Assembly (NCBI GenBank): GCA_009663185.1 | Contig: VJZX01000003.1 | Location: forward strand, 124,001 to 188,000 | DNA: 64,000 nucleotides | Source of the DNA: Isoptericola halalbus | GTDB lineage: Bacteria; Actinomycetota; Actinomycetes; Actinomycetales; Cellulomonadaceae | Direction of reading: 5' to 3' | In this document: in pieces, positions 43,147-51,400 of the stretch | How positions within the stretch are numbered: position 1 is the first letter of the stretch | Layout: each line of letters starts with the position of its first letter | Position numbers and translations under genes: made by a program | Notes under the pieces: model-generated | The model's database searches: none | Told to the model about the DNA's origin: nothing | Seen by the model: only the letters and a program-made list of their open reading frames with translations

Positions 43147-44298
43147 ATGGACCAGCAGCAACCCGACCGTCTCGCGGTCGTGGGCATCCACGGCCACGGC
43201 GCCAAGCACGTCGAGAACGCCCTCGAGCTCCAGCGCGCGGGCCGCGCGCGGCTCGTCGCCGTCGTGGACCCCAGGCCTCCGCAGCCCGGCGACGCGGGTC
43301 ACGACGCGGGCGTCGCCTGGTTCCCGACGTTCGGGGACCTGCTGTCCGCCCCGGGCTCGGCCGACCGGCCCGACGTCGTCGTGCTCAGCACGCCCATCCC
43401 GACCCACCTCCCGCTCGCCCGTGCGGCGATGGAGGCCGGCATGGACGTGCTGCTCGAGAAGCCGACGACGGCGTCGCTCGCGGAGCACACCGAGCTCGTC
43501 GCGGTCGCCGAGCGCACGGGACGACGCGTCCAGGTGGGCTTCCAGACGTTCGGCTCGCACGCGCTGCGGGCGGCCGCCGAGCTCGTCGGTCGCGGCGAGA
43601 TCGGCGACGTCGTGGGCATCGGCGCGGTCGGCACGTGGATCCGCACCGCCGCCTACTGGGCACGCGCACCATGGGCCGGCCGGCGGCGGCTCGACGGGCG
43701 CGACGTCGTCGACGGCGTCGTGACCAACCCGCTCGCGCACGCGGTCGCCACCGCGCTGCGGATCGGCGGCGCGACGACCGCCGAGGACGTTGCGTGGGTC
43801 GACACCGACCTGTACCGGGCGAACCCGATCGAGGCGGACGACACGTCGTCGGTACGCGTCGTCGGCGCCGACGGGATGCGCTACGGCTTCGGCCTCACGC
43901 TGTGCGCGGCCGAGCGCACGCCCGCGCGCGTGCTCGTCCTGGGCACGCGCGGCGAGATCGCGCTCGAGTACGAGCACGACCGGCTGCGGCTGAGCACCGA
44001 CCGCATCGCCATGGACAAGACGTACGGGCGCACGCCGCTGCTCGAGGACCTGCTCGACGCGCGCGCCGACAGCTCGCGCACCCTGCTGTGCGACGTGCGG
44101 GACACGGGCGCGTTCATGCGCGTGCTCGAGGCGGTGCGAACCGGGGCCGACCCGACGCCGCTGCCCGACGACGTCGTCGACTGGCGGGGCGAGGGCGACG
44201 ACCGGCACCCGGTGGTGCGCGACGTCGCGCACTGGTCCGAGCGCGTTGCCCGGACCCAGCAGACCTTCGCCGAGCTGGGTGCCCCCTGGACGACCTGA
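43147..44298 (+). CDS. Gfo/Idh/MocA family oxidoreductase
   Basis: A 383-residue NAD(P)-dependent sugar oxidoreductase. The Rossmann part begins with RLAVVGIHGHGAKHVENALE and has the signature VLLEKPTTASLAEHTELVAV near residue 100. The C-terminal part forms the open beta-sheet substrate domain, with NPLAHAVATALRIGG supplying the likely catalytic histidine region. It lies 24 bases after the LacI-DUF6807 gene, a common pairing for DUF6807 proteins. It may oxidise or epimerise an unsaturated uronate or sugar from pectin; the substrate is unknown. Confidence 0.9.
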   Translation: MDQQQPDRLAVVGIHGHGAKHVENALELQRAGRARLVAVVDPRPPQPGDAGHDAGVAWFPTFGDLLSAPGSADRPDVVVLSTPIPTHLPLARAAMEAGMDVLLEKPTTASLAEHTELVAVAERTGRRVQVGFQTFGSHALRAAAELVGRGEIGDVVGIGAVGTWIRTAAYWARAPWAGRRRLDGRDVVDGVVTNPLAHAVATALRIGGATTAEDVAWVDTDLYRANPIEADDTSSVRVVGADGMRYGFGLTLCAAERTPARVLVLGTRGEIALEYEHDRLRLSTDRIAMDKTYGRTPLLEDLLDARADSSRTLLCDVRDTGAFMRVLEAVRTGADPTPLPDDVVDWRGEGDDRHPVVRDVAHWSERVARTQQTFAELGAPWTT

Positions 44299-44361
44299 CC
44301 CGGCGCTGGACCCGTGGTCACAGCCGACCGCGGGTGGATCGAGACAAGGGAGTTTCGCATC

Positions 44362-45801
44362 GTGCACCGCAGACATACCGCAACCGCTCGACGACGCCGC
44401 CGGCTCGCGGCGGTTGCAGGCGCCGCCGCGGCGTCGCTGCTCGTCGGCTCCGTCGTGGCCGCCGCCGCACCGGGTACCCCCGGGGTCGAGAGCGAGGACC
44501 TCGGCCGCCAGGTGATCAGCCCCGGCGCCGACGGCTGGGCCTCGGTCGCCACCATGACGTACCCCGACGGCATGGCCCGGCAGGCCTCACCCGTCACGGG
44601 CGGGGCCGACGCCGCGCCCGAGAACGTCTACGTCGTCAGCACCTGGGACGAGCTGCGCGACGCGCTGGGTGGCCTGCCCGGGTCCGGGCACACCACGGGC
44701 CGGGGCAACGAGGTCCCGCGCATCATCTACGTCGTGGGCGCCATCGACGCGTTCGAGGGCCAGGACTGCCAGGCCTTCGCCGATCAGGTCACCGTCGACG
44801 GCACCGACGAGCCGTTCTCGATGGACGACTACATCGCGCAGTACGACCCGAGCGGTGACTGGGGCTGGGTCGACCCGTCGGGACCGCTCGAGGACGCCCG
44901 GCGCGCTGCCGCAACCGTCCAGGCACGGCAGACACAGGTCCACGTCGGGTCGAACGTGACGATCGTGGGCGTGGGCGACGACGCGCAGGTCTCGGGCGCG
45001 AACCTGCGGATCCGCGGCTCGCACAACGTGATCGTCCGCAACCTCACGGTCTCGGACGGCCGTGACTGCTTCCCCCAGTGGGACCCGGGCGACGGCTCCG
45101 CGGGCGCCTGGAACGCGGCCTACGACAACGTGTCGGTCTGGACCTCGACGAGCGTCTGGATCGACCACAACACGTTCGACGACGGCGAGCACCCGGCCGA
45201 GTCGCTGCCGAGGGTGTACGGGCGGCCGTTCGAGATCCACGACGGGCTGCTCGACATCACGCACGGCTCCGACCTCGTCACCGTGTCCTACAACCGGTTC
45301 GAGGCGCACGACAAGACGATGCTCGTCGGCTCGTCGGACGGCCGGCTGCAGGACCGCGGGCAGCACCGCGTGACGCTGCACCACAACCACTGGCAGGACA
45401 TCGGCCAGCGGGCCCCGCGCGTGCGGTTCGGCGACGTGCACGTCTACAACAACCACTACGAGCAGTCGAAGACCGGCGCGTTCCAGTACTACTGGGGGTC
45501 GGGCCGTGAGTCGTCGATCGTGGCCGAGAACAACGCTGTCGACCTCGCGGCGGGCGTCGACCCGGGTCGCATCGTCGCGCGGTGGGGCGGCGAGATGCTC
45601 AGTGAGTCGGGCACGTTCGTGAACGGCCGGCTGACCGACCTCCTCGCGGCCTACAACGCGACGGCGCCCGTGCCGCTCGCGGACGAGGCGCGGTGGACGC
45701 CGGCGGAGCAGTACTCGTACCGCCTGCTGCCCACCCAGGCGGTCGCCGCCGTCGTCGCCGACAAGGCGGGCGCGGGGGTCCTCGCCTCCGGCCTGCCGTA
45801 G
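44362..45801 (+). CDS. Secreted pectate lyase, polysaccharide lyase family 1
   Basis: A 479-residue extracellular enzyme that cleaves polygalacturonan by beta-elimination. An Arg-rich N-terminus and hydrophobic stretch (RRRRRLAAVAGAAAASLLVG) form the signal peptide. The parallel beta-helix shows VIVRNLTVSDGRDCFPQWDP, SVWIDHNTFDDGEHP with calcium-ligand aspartates, and HNHWQDIGQRAPRVRFGDVH with the catalytic arginine. HVYNNHYEQS follows. The GTG at 44362 has AAGGGAG upstream; the longer open frame would spoil the signal peptide. It is third in the LacI-DUF6807 operon and ends at a strong palindromic terminator. Confidence 0.93.
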   Translation: MHRRHTATARRRRRLAAVAGAAAASLLVGSVVAAAAPGTPGVESEDLGRQVISPGADGWASVATMTYPDGMARQASPVTGGADAAPENVYVVSTWDELRDALGGLPGSGHTTGRGNEVPRIIYVVGAIDAFEGQDCQAFADQVTVDGTDEPFSMDDYIAQYDPSGDWGWVDPSGPLEDARRAAATVQARQTQVHVGSNVTIVGVGDDAQVSGANLRIRGSHNVIVRNLTVSDGRDCFPQWDPGDGSAGAWNAAYDNVSVWTSTSVWIDHNTFDDGEHPAESLPRVYGRPFEIHDGLLDITHGSDLVTVSYNRFEAHDKTMLVGSSDGRLQDRGQHRVTLHHNHWQDIGQRAPRVRFGDVHVYNNHYEQSKTGAFQYYWGSGRESSIVAENNAVDLAAGVDPGRIVARWGGEMLSESGTFVNGRLTDLLAAYNATAPVPLADEARWTPAEQYSYRLLPTQAVAAVVADKAGAGVLASGLP

Positions 45802-45812
45802 CCCGTAGCCGC

Positions 45813-45870
45813 TGTGAGCGGAGTATTGGCCCGGTTCGCGTTCGCGAACCGGGCCAATACTCCGCTCACA
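45813..45870. terminator. Perfect 28-base-arm palindrome between convergent genes
   Basis: The left arm begins TGTGAGCGGAGTATTGGCCC and continues to 45840. After a two-base TT loop, the right arm (45843-45870) is its exact reverse complement. It sits between the pectate lyase stop (45801) and the convergent oxidoreductase stop (45875), so it would stop transcription from both sides. Its outer half repeats the arms of 34794-34851, so it also belongs to a repeat family. Confidence 0.88.
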
Positions 45871-45874
45871 ACAC

Positions 45875-47236
45875 TCAACCGAGGTCGACGCCGAGGCCGA
45901 GGTCGGCGAGCCTTTCCGGTTCGCCGGTCTCGAGCGAGCGGTTGCCCGCGTAGCCGACACCCGATGCGCGCAGGCCGTCGACGAGGCGCGCGGCACGCCC
46001 GAGCGGGTCGGGCTCGTCGCGGCCGCGGAAGACGTCCGAGAGCAGCAGCTCGTCGCCGCCGCCGTGACCGCCGTGACCGACGTTGTGGATCGGGCGCTCC
46101 TCGGCACGCTCCCAGTGGCGCTGGACGATCAGGCGCTCTCCGGTCGGGCGCACGGTGTCCTCGCCGAACGCGGCGGTGAAGCTCGGGTCGAGGATCGCGC
46201 TGCCGCCCGATCCGAACTCGACCGATCCCCGCTCGACGACCTCGAGCTCGGCCCGTCCGCGCGATCCGTTGACCACCACGCGGTACCCCTCCCACGGCGC
46301 GTACGCGACGAGCGAGTAGGTGAGCACCGGCCCGCCCGCGTACTCGACGACCAGGCCGAGCGTGTCCTCGGTGGTGATGCCGGCGTCGAACACACTGCGG
46401 TTGCGCACGTAGCCGTCGACGGCCTGTGCCTCCGGGCCGTAGAGCTCGACCAGGTACGGGTCGGCGTCGACGTCGAGGAACCACGGGTCGACACCCTGGG
46501 AGCTCAGGGCGCGCTCGCCGTCGGTGGGCTCGTAGGCCTGGGCGTGGGCCCCGTCGTCGCCGTAGAAGCGGCGTCCGCCGGAGGCGAAGACGCGCTCGGG
46601 TACGGCGTCGATCCACCAGTTGACGAGGTCGAAGTGGTGGCTCGACTTGTGCACGAGCAGGCCCCCGTTGTTGACCTTCTCGCGGTGCCAGCGACGGAAG
46701 TAGTCGGCGCCGTGGACGGTGTCGAGCGCCCAGTCGAAGTGCACCGACAGCACACGACCGATCTCGCCCGAGGCGATGACCTCGCGCAGCGCGGAGTTGC
46801 GCGGCGAGTAGCGGTAGTTGAACGTCATCGTCAGGTCGCGGCCCGTCTCGGCGACGGCGTCCGAGATCTGGCGGGCCTCGGTGGCCGTGGCGGCGATCGG
46901 CTTCTCGACGACGACGTCGACTCCGGCGCGCAGCGCGCGCGACACCAGCTCGGCGTGGGTGTTGTCGATCGAGGTCACGACGACCCGGTCGACCCGCTGC
47001 TCGTCGAGCGCCTTCTCGAGGTCGTCCGGGTGGTAGACCGGGCGAATACCGCCGACCGTCGCGGCGACGCGGGCCTCGTGGACCGCGGCGCGCACGGGAT
47101 TGGGCTCGATCCACGCGACGATCTCGCCGACGTCGGCGTGCGTGCCGGTCAGGGCGTTGACGAACATGCCGGCCCGGTGGCCGGTCCCCACGATCGCGTA
47201 CCGGCGTCGGTCGGAGGTGGAGGAGGAGGGCATCAT
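45875..47236 (-). CDS. Gfo/Idh/MocA family oxidoreductase
   Basis: A 453-residue sugar oxidoreductase. The Rossmann start is RRYAIVGTGHRAGMFVNALT, the dinucleotide signature VDVVVEKPIAATATEARQIS is near residue 105, and the substrate domain has FNYRYSPRN, HREKVNNGGLLVHKSSHHFD and YRVVVNGSRGRAELE. The KSSHHFD segment carries the likely catalytic Lys/His. Two adjacent ATGs at 47236 and 47233 both fit the GGGAG upstream. A LacI-type site at 47250-47264 lies directly before the ribosome binding site. The context suggests a role in pectin- or rhamnose-derived sugar oxidation. Confidence 0.9.
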   Translation of the reverse strand: MMPSSSTSDRRRYAIVGTGHRAGMFVNALTGTHADVGEIVAWIEPNPVRAAVHEARVAATVGGIRPVYHPDDLEKALDEQRVDRVVVTSIDNTHAELVSRALRAGVDVVVEKPIAATATEARQISDAVAETGRDLTMTFNYRYSPRNSALREVIASGEIGRVLSVHFDWALDTVHGADYFRRWHREKVNNGGLLVHKSSHHFDLVNWWIDAVPERVFASGGRRFYGDDGAHAQAYEPTDGERALSSQGVDPWFLDVDADPYLVELYGPEAQAVDGYVRNRSVFDAGITTEDTLGLVVEYAGGPVLTYSLVAYAPWEGYRVVVNGSRGRAELEVVERGSVEFGSGGSAILDPSFTAAFGEDTVRPTGERLIVQRHWERAEERPIHNVGHGGHGGGDELLLSDVFRGRDEPDPLGRAARLVDGLRASGVGYAGNRSLETGEPERLADLGLGVDLG

Positions 47237-47249
47237 CGATCTCCCGTCG

Positions 47250-47264
47250 GGGAAGCGGTTTCCC
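47250..47264. promoter_or_regulatory. LacI-type operator before the oxidoreductase gene
   Basis: GGGAAGCGGTTTCCC; read on the other strand it contains GGAAACCG, the left half of the sites at 40999 and 41033, around the same central CG. It overlaps the leader just 14 bases upstream of the ATG, where binding would block transcription. Confidence 0.65.
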
Positions 47265-47351
47265 GACCAGCGTACCTGACCCTGTACGGCCGACATAGAA
47301 CCCGTTCCCGCGAGGTAGGAGGCCCACGCTTCTACCTCGCCGCGTCCGGTT

Positions 47352-48398
47352 CTACCTCGCCGGCGTCAGGACGACCTGGCCCGCCCAGGCGAACCCGCCG
47401 CCGAACCCGAAGAGCAGCGCCGGCACGTCGGCGGGCACCCGGCCGTCGTGCCACCACTTGGACAGCCCGAGCGGGATCGACGCGGCAGACGTGTTTCCCG
47501 ACTCGGTGATGTCGGTGACGACGACCTTGTCCTCGAGCCCGAGGTTCTTGGCCAGCGGCTCGATGATGCGCAGGTTCGCCTGGTGCGCCACGAGGACCTC
47601 GACGTCGCTCAGCTCCAGGCCCGACGCCTCGACGACGCGCCGTGCCCGCTCGGCCGCACGCGTGATGGCCCACTTGAACACCGCCCGCCCGTCCTGCGCG
47701 AACTGGTTCGCGGGCGCCTCGATGACGACGGCGGGCGTGATCTCGGGCTCCGAACCCCACACGACCGGCCCGACGGCAGGCGCGTCCGCGGCCTGCAGCA
47801 CCGCCGCCCCTGCCCCGTCGGCGGTGAGGATGCACGTGCTGCGGTCGCTCCAGTCTGTGAACGCCGTGAGCTTCTCCGCCCCGATCACGACGGCGGTGCG
47901 GGCGCTCCCGGCGCGGATCGCCTGGTCGGCGAGCCCGACGGCGTGCGCGAACCCCGAGCACGCGACGTTGAGGTCCAGGACGGCGGGCCCGACGACGTCG
48001 CGCAGGTCCGGCTCCTCCTCACCCTCGGGTGTGCTCGCCCCGGGCTGGACGCCGGTGCGCAGCGCGTAGGCCACGCGGCCCGCGGTGTTCGGCGACCGGT
48101 CCGCGGCGGTCGCGGTCGCCACGATCACGAGATCGACGTCGTCGCTCGTCACGCCCGCGTCCTCGAGCGCGTGGACGGCGGCGGACGTCGCCATGTCGGC
48201 GACGGTGACGTCGTCGGCGGCCATGTGCCGCGTGACGATCCCGGTCCGCGACCGGATCCACTCGTCGTTCGTCTCGACGAGCTGAGCGATGTCGTCGTTG
48301 GTGAGGACCTTGGCCGGCTGGTGGTGCCCCAGCCCGATGATCCGGGAGCCGGCGGCGCCGGGAGGGAGGGACAAGACGGGGGCGGTGGGCGCGCTCAT
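47352..48398 (-). CDS. fabH: Beta-ketoacyl-ACP synthase III
   Basis: A 348-residue thiolase-fold condensing enzyme that joins an acyl-CoA primer with malonyl-ACP. The catalytic triad is C147 in NVACSGFAHA, H272 in VAHQANLRI and N302 in ESGNTSAASIP, all intact. The opening SRIIGLGHHQPAKVLTNDDI and DEWIRSRTGI are typical of FabH. A short insertion rich in Glu and Pro occurs near residue 125. The start at the ATG 48398 is favoured because GATGAT stands seven bases before it, suggesting a leaderless message; an ATG at 48410 is also in frame. No other fatty-acid genes are nearby, so its role (initiation, branched primers or a special lipid) is open. Confidence 0.9.
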   Translation of the reverse strand: MSAPTAPVLSLPPGAAGSRIIGLGHHQPAKVLTNDDIAQLVETNDEWIRSRTGIVTRHMAADDVTVADMATSAAVHALEDAGVTSDDVDLVIVATATAADRSPNTAGRVAYALRTGVQPGASTPEGEEEPDLRDVVGPAVLDLNVACSGFAHAVGLADQAIRAGSARTAVVIGAEKLTAFTDWSDRSTCILTADGAGAAVLQAADAPAVGPVVWGSEPEITPAVVIEAPANQFAQDGRAVFKWAITRAAERARRVVEASGLELSDVEVLVAHQANLRIIEPLAKNLGLEDKVVVTDITESGNTSAASIPLGLSKWWHDGRVPADVPALLFGFGGGFAWAGQVVLTPAR

Positions 48399-48405
48399 AC
48401 GAGCG

Positions 48406-48411
48406 ATCATC
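48406..48411 (-). promoter_or_regulatory. Possible -10 element for leaderless fabH
   Basis: GATGAT on the minus strand, seven bases before the ATG at 48398. It matches the spacing at the trpS leader and the Lrp/AsnC regulator, but the hexamer itself is weak and overlaps the alternative ATG at 48410. Confidence 0.35.
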
Positions 48412-48449
48412 CCACCGCCCCCGTCAAGGGCGCCTCGCGCGAAGGCGTG

Positions 48450-51400
48450 TCAGTGCACCCGCAGCACGACCGGGTTGCTCGTCGTCTCGCCGTGCTGGTT
48501 CACGGCCACGACGTGCAGGCGATGCATGCCCGGCTGGAGCCCGTCGAGATCGAACTGCGCCCTCTGCTCGGCCGGCGTCCCGTCGGGCAGCTCCCGCCTC
48601 TCGAGGAGCTCGCCGTCGAGGTAGAGCGACATCGCCTGTCCGTTGTCTCCCTCGGCGATCCTCGCCTCGAGCGTCACCGGACCACTCGCGAGCGCCACGG
48701 GCCGCTCCGAGGTGATCCGCAGGACCACGTCGTCGGGCACGTCGGCGGCCGGGCCCGGCACTCGCTCGCCCACGACGGCGTCGCTCGTGAACGCCAGGCG
48801 CGGCGCCGCCGGCTCCTCCATGCCCTCACCCAGGTGGTACGAGGTGTGTGGCGGCTGGTTGTAGCCCGTGTTCTGCCACGCCACCGCGAGCCGGTACTCC
48901 GGGTCCGACATCAGGGTCCGCAGCCGGTGCTCGGTCGGGATGACCGTGGTCGCGATCCGCAGCACGGTCGAGTCCTCGGTCCGCGTGACGAGCTCCTCGC
49001 GCCAGTCACCGAACAGGTCCGCCTGCAGCGCGGGCGTGCCCTTGGTGCTGTTGTTGGAGTACGTCCCGGTGGCCCGGTAGACCTCGACCTCCTCCTCGGC
49101 CTCCCAGTCCCACTTGGCGATCGTCGGCACGCCCACGCCCGCGTCGGAGTCGAAGTCGTGATCGCCGATCTCCCGCAGCAGGTCGCCGTCCCACCAGGTG
49201 AGGAAGTTCGCCGCCGGGATGTTCTCGGAGATCAGCTCCCCCGAGGACGACATGAGCTGCCCCACCCGGGAGTTCCACGCCGCGTCACCACCGATCGCCC
49301 AGCCCTCCGCACCGTCGTGACGGGGGTCGATGTCCCCCATCGCCGCACGGCCCGTGTCCCGGGTCGCCGGGATGGACCACAGGACCTCACCCGTCGCCGC
49401 GTCGCGGAACGTGGCACCGAGGTTGCCCGATCGACCCATGTCCTCGTGCGCCGCGAACGTCTCGAGCCCGGGCCTCGACGGGTCGAAGTCCGACACGTGC
49501 ATCGCGTCGCCGTGACCCAGGCCGGTGTTGTACAGCGCGGTCCCGTCGTCGTCGATCGTCATCGACCCGAAGACGATCTCGTCCTTCTGGTCGCCGTCGA
49601 CGTCAGCCACCTGCATGTCGTGGTTGCCCTGGCCGCGGTACTCGTCGCCCGCCTCGTCGCTGTCGAAGACCCACCGCTGGGTGAGCTTCTGCCCGTCGAA
49701 GTCGTACGCCGCGATCACGGTCCGCGTGTAGTAACCACGGCTGAACACCGCGCTCGGGTGCTCGCCGTCAAGGTAGGCGGTCGTCGCGAGGAAGCGGTCG
49801 ACGCGGTTGCCGTACGTGTCGCCCCATGCCCCGACGTCGCCGCGCTGCGGCGTGTAGTCGACCGTGTCGATCGCCGTGCCGGTCGCGCCGTCGAACACCG
49901 TGAGGAACTCCGGCCCCGTGAGCACGTAGCCCGACGAGTTGCGGTAGTCCGCACGCGCGTCGCCGATCACGGTGCCCGCGGCGTCGACCGTGCCGTCGGC
50001 CGTCTTCATCATGACCTCGGCCCTGCCGTCGCCGTCGTAGTCGAACACCTGGAACTGCGTGTAGTGCGCACCGGCCCGGATGTTCTTGCCCATGTCGATG
50101 CGCCACAGCCGCGTGCCGTCGAGCTCGTAGGCGTCGATGTACACGGTGCCCGTGTAGCCACTCTGGGAGTTGTCCCTCGAGTTCGTCGGGTCCCATTTGA
50201 CGACGATCTCGTACTCGCCGTCGCCGTCGACGTCGCCCACGGACGCGTCGTTCGCTCGGTACGAGTACGGCTGACCGTCCTTGGTGTAGGCGTCGGCCGG
50301 CTTGTCGAGCGGCACGTCGAGCGTCTGGTTCTGCCAGACCTGGAACTCGCCCGTCGCCCACCGCTCGATGCCGTCGACGACGGTGCTCACGCGGTACGCC
50401 GCACCTGCCGAGCCATCCGGGTCGACGAGGTTGGTCGACCCGGTCACCGGCTCGTCCGTGATCCGCTCACCGTCACGGTAGACGTGGAACGCGACGTCGT
50501 CCGCGTCGTCGCCCAGCATCCGCCAGCCGACGTACACACCGTCGTCGGCCGCCACCGCCACGGGCGAGCGGTCGATCCGCTCGGCCTGGCGCGCGAGCTT
50601 CGTCACGGCCGGCGAGCTCACCGCGCTCGAGCGCTCCGAGACGCCGCCCGCGTTGACCGAGGCCACGGCGTACGTGTACTCGATCGTGGTCAGGACGTCC
50701 GTGTCCGTGTACGCGGGCTCCGCGGCGCGGGCCAGGAGGGAGAGCTCCTCGCCCGGCTCGGCGCGGTAGACGTGGTAGAACAGCGCCTCGTCCACAGCGT
50801 CCCAGCTCAGCGCCACCGAGTTCTTCTCGACGTCACCCACCGCGAGGCCCGAGGGCGTCGGCGCGGTCGGCACGTCGGGGTCGATCGTGGTGACCTCGAG
50901 CTCGTTCGACGGGACGGACTCGTTCCCGACGGCGTCGAGGGCCACGACCGTGTACACGTAGCGCAGGCCGACGTCGGCCGTCGTGTCGACGAACGACGTC
51001 TCGGTCACGTCACCGAGCGCCGTCGGCTCCGTGGCCCCCTCGGCGAGCCGGTACACGCGGTAGCCGGCCACGTCCTGCGCTGCCGCCCACGACAGCGAGA
51101 CCGCGACGTCGGTGCCGTCGACGGCGACGTCGTCGGCCACGAGGTCCGTCGGCGCGTAGAGCAGCGGCGTGATCTCCATGCCGTTGAGCCAGCCCACGGC
51201 GACGGCGTCGATGCGCCCGTCGGTCACGACCACGGGCTGCAGGATCCTGCTCGACGTCCCGCCGCGGCCCGCGTTCGACGACCCGTAGTCGACGCCCTCG
51301 AGCGTCACGCCGAGGCGCGCCGTGCCGATCATGTCGCCCCAGATCACCTCGACGGCGTAGGTGCCGTTAGGGACGTCGACCCGGAACGGGGTGCTCGTCC

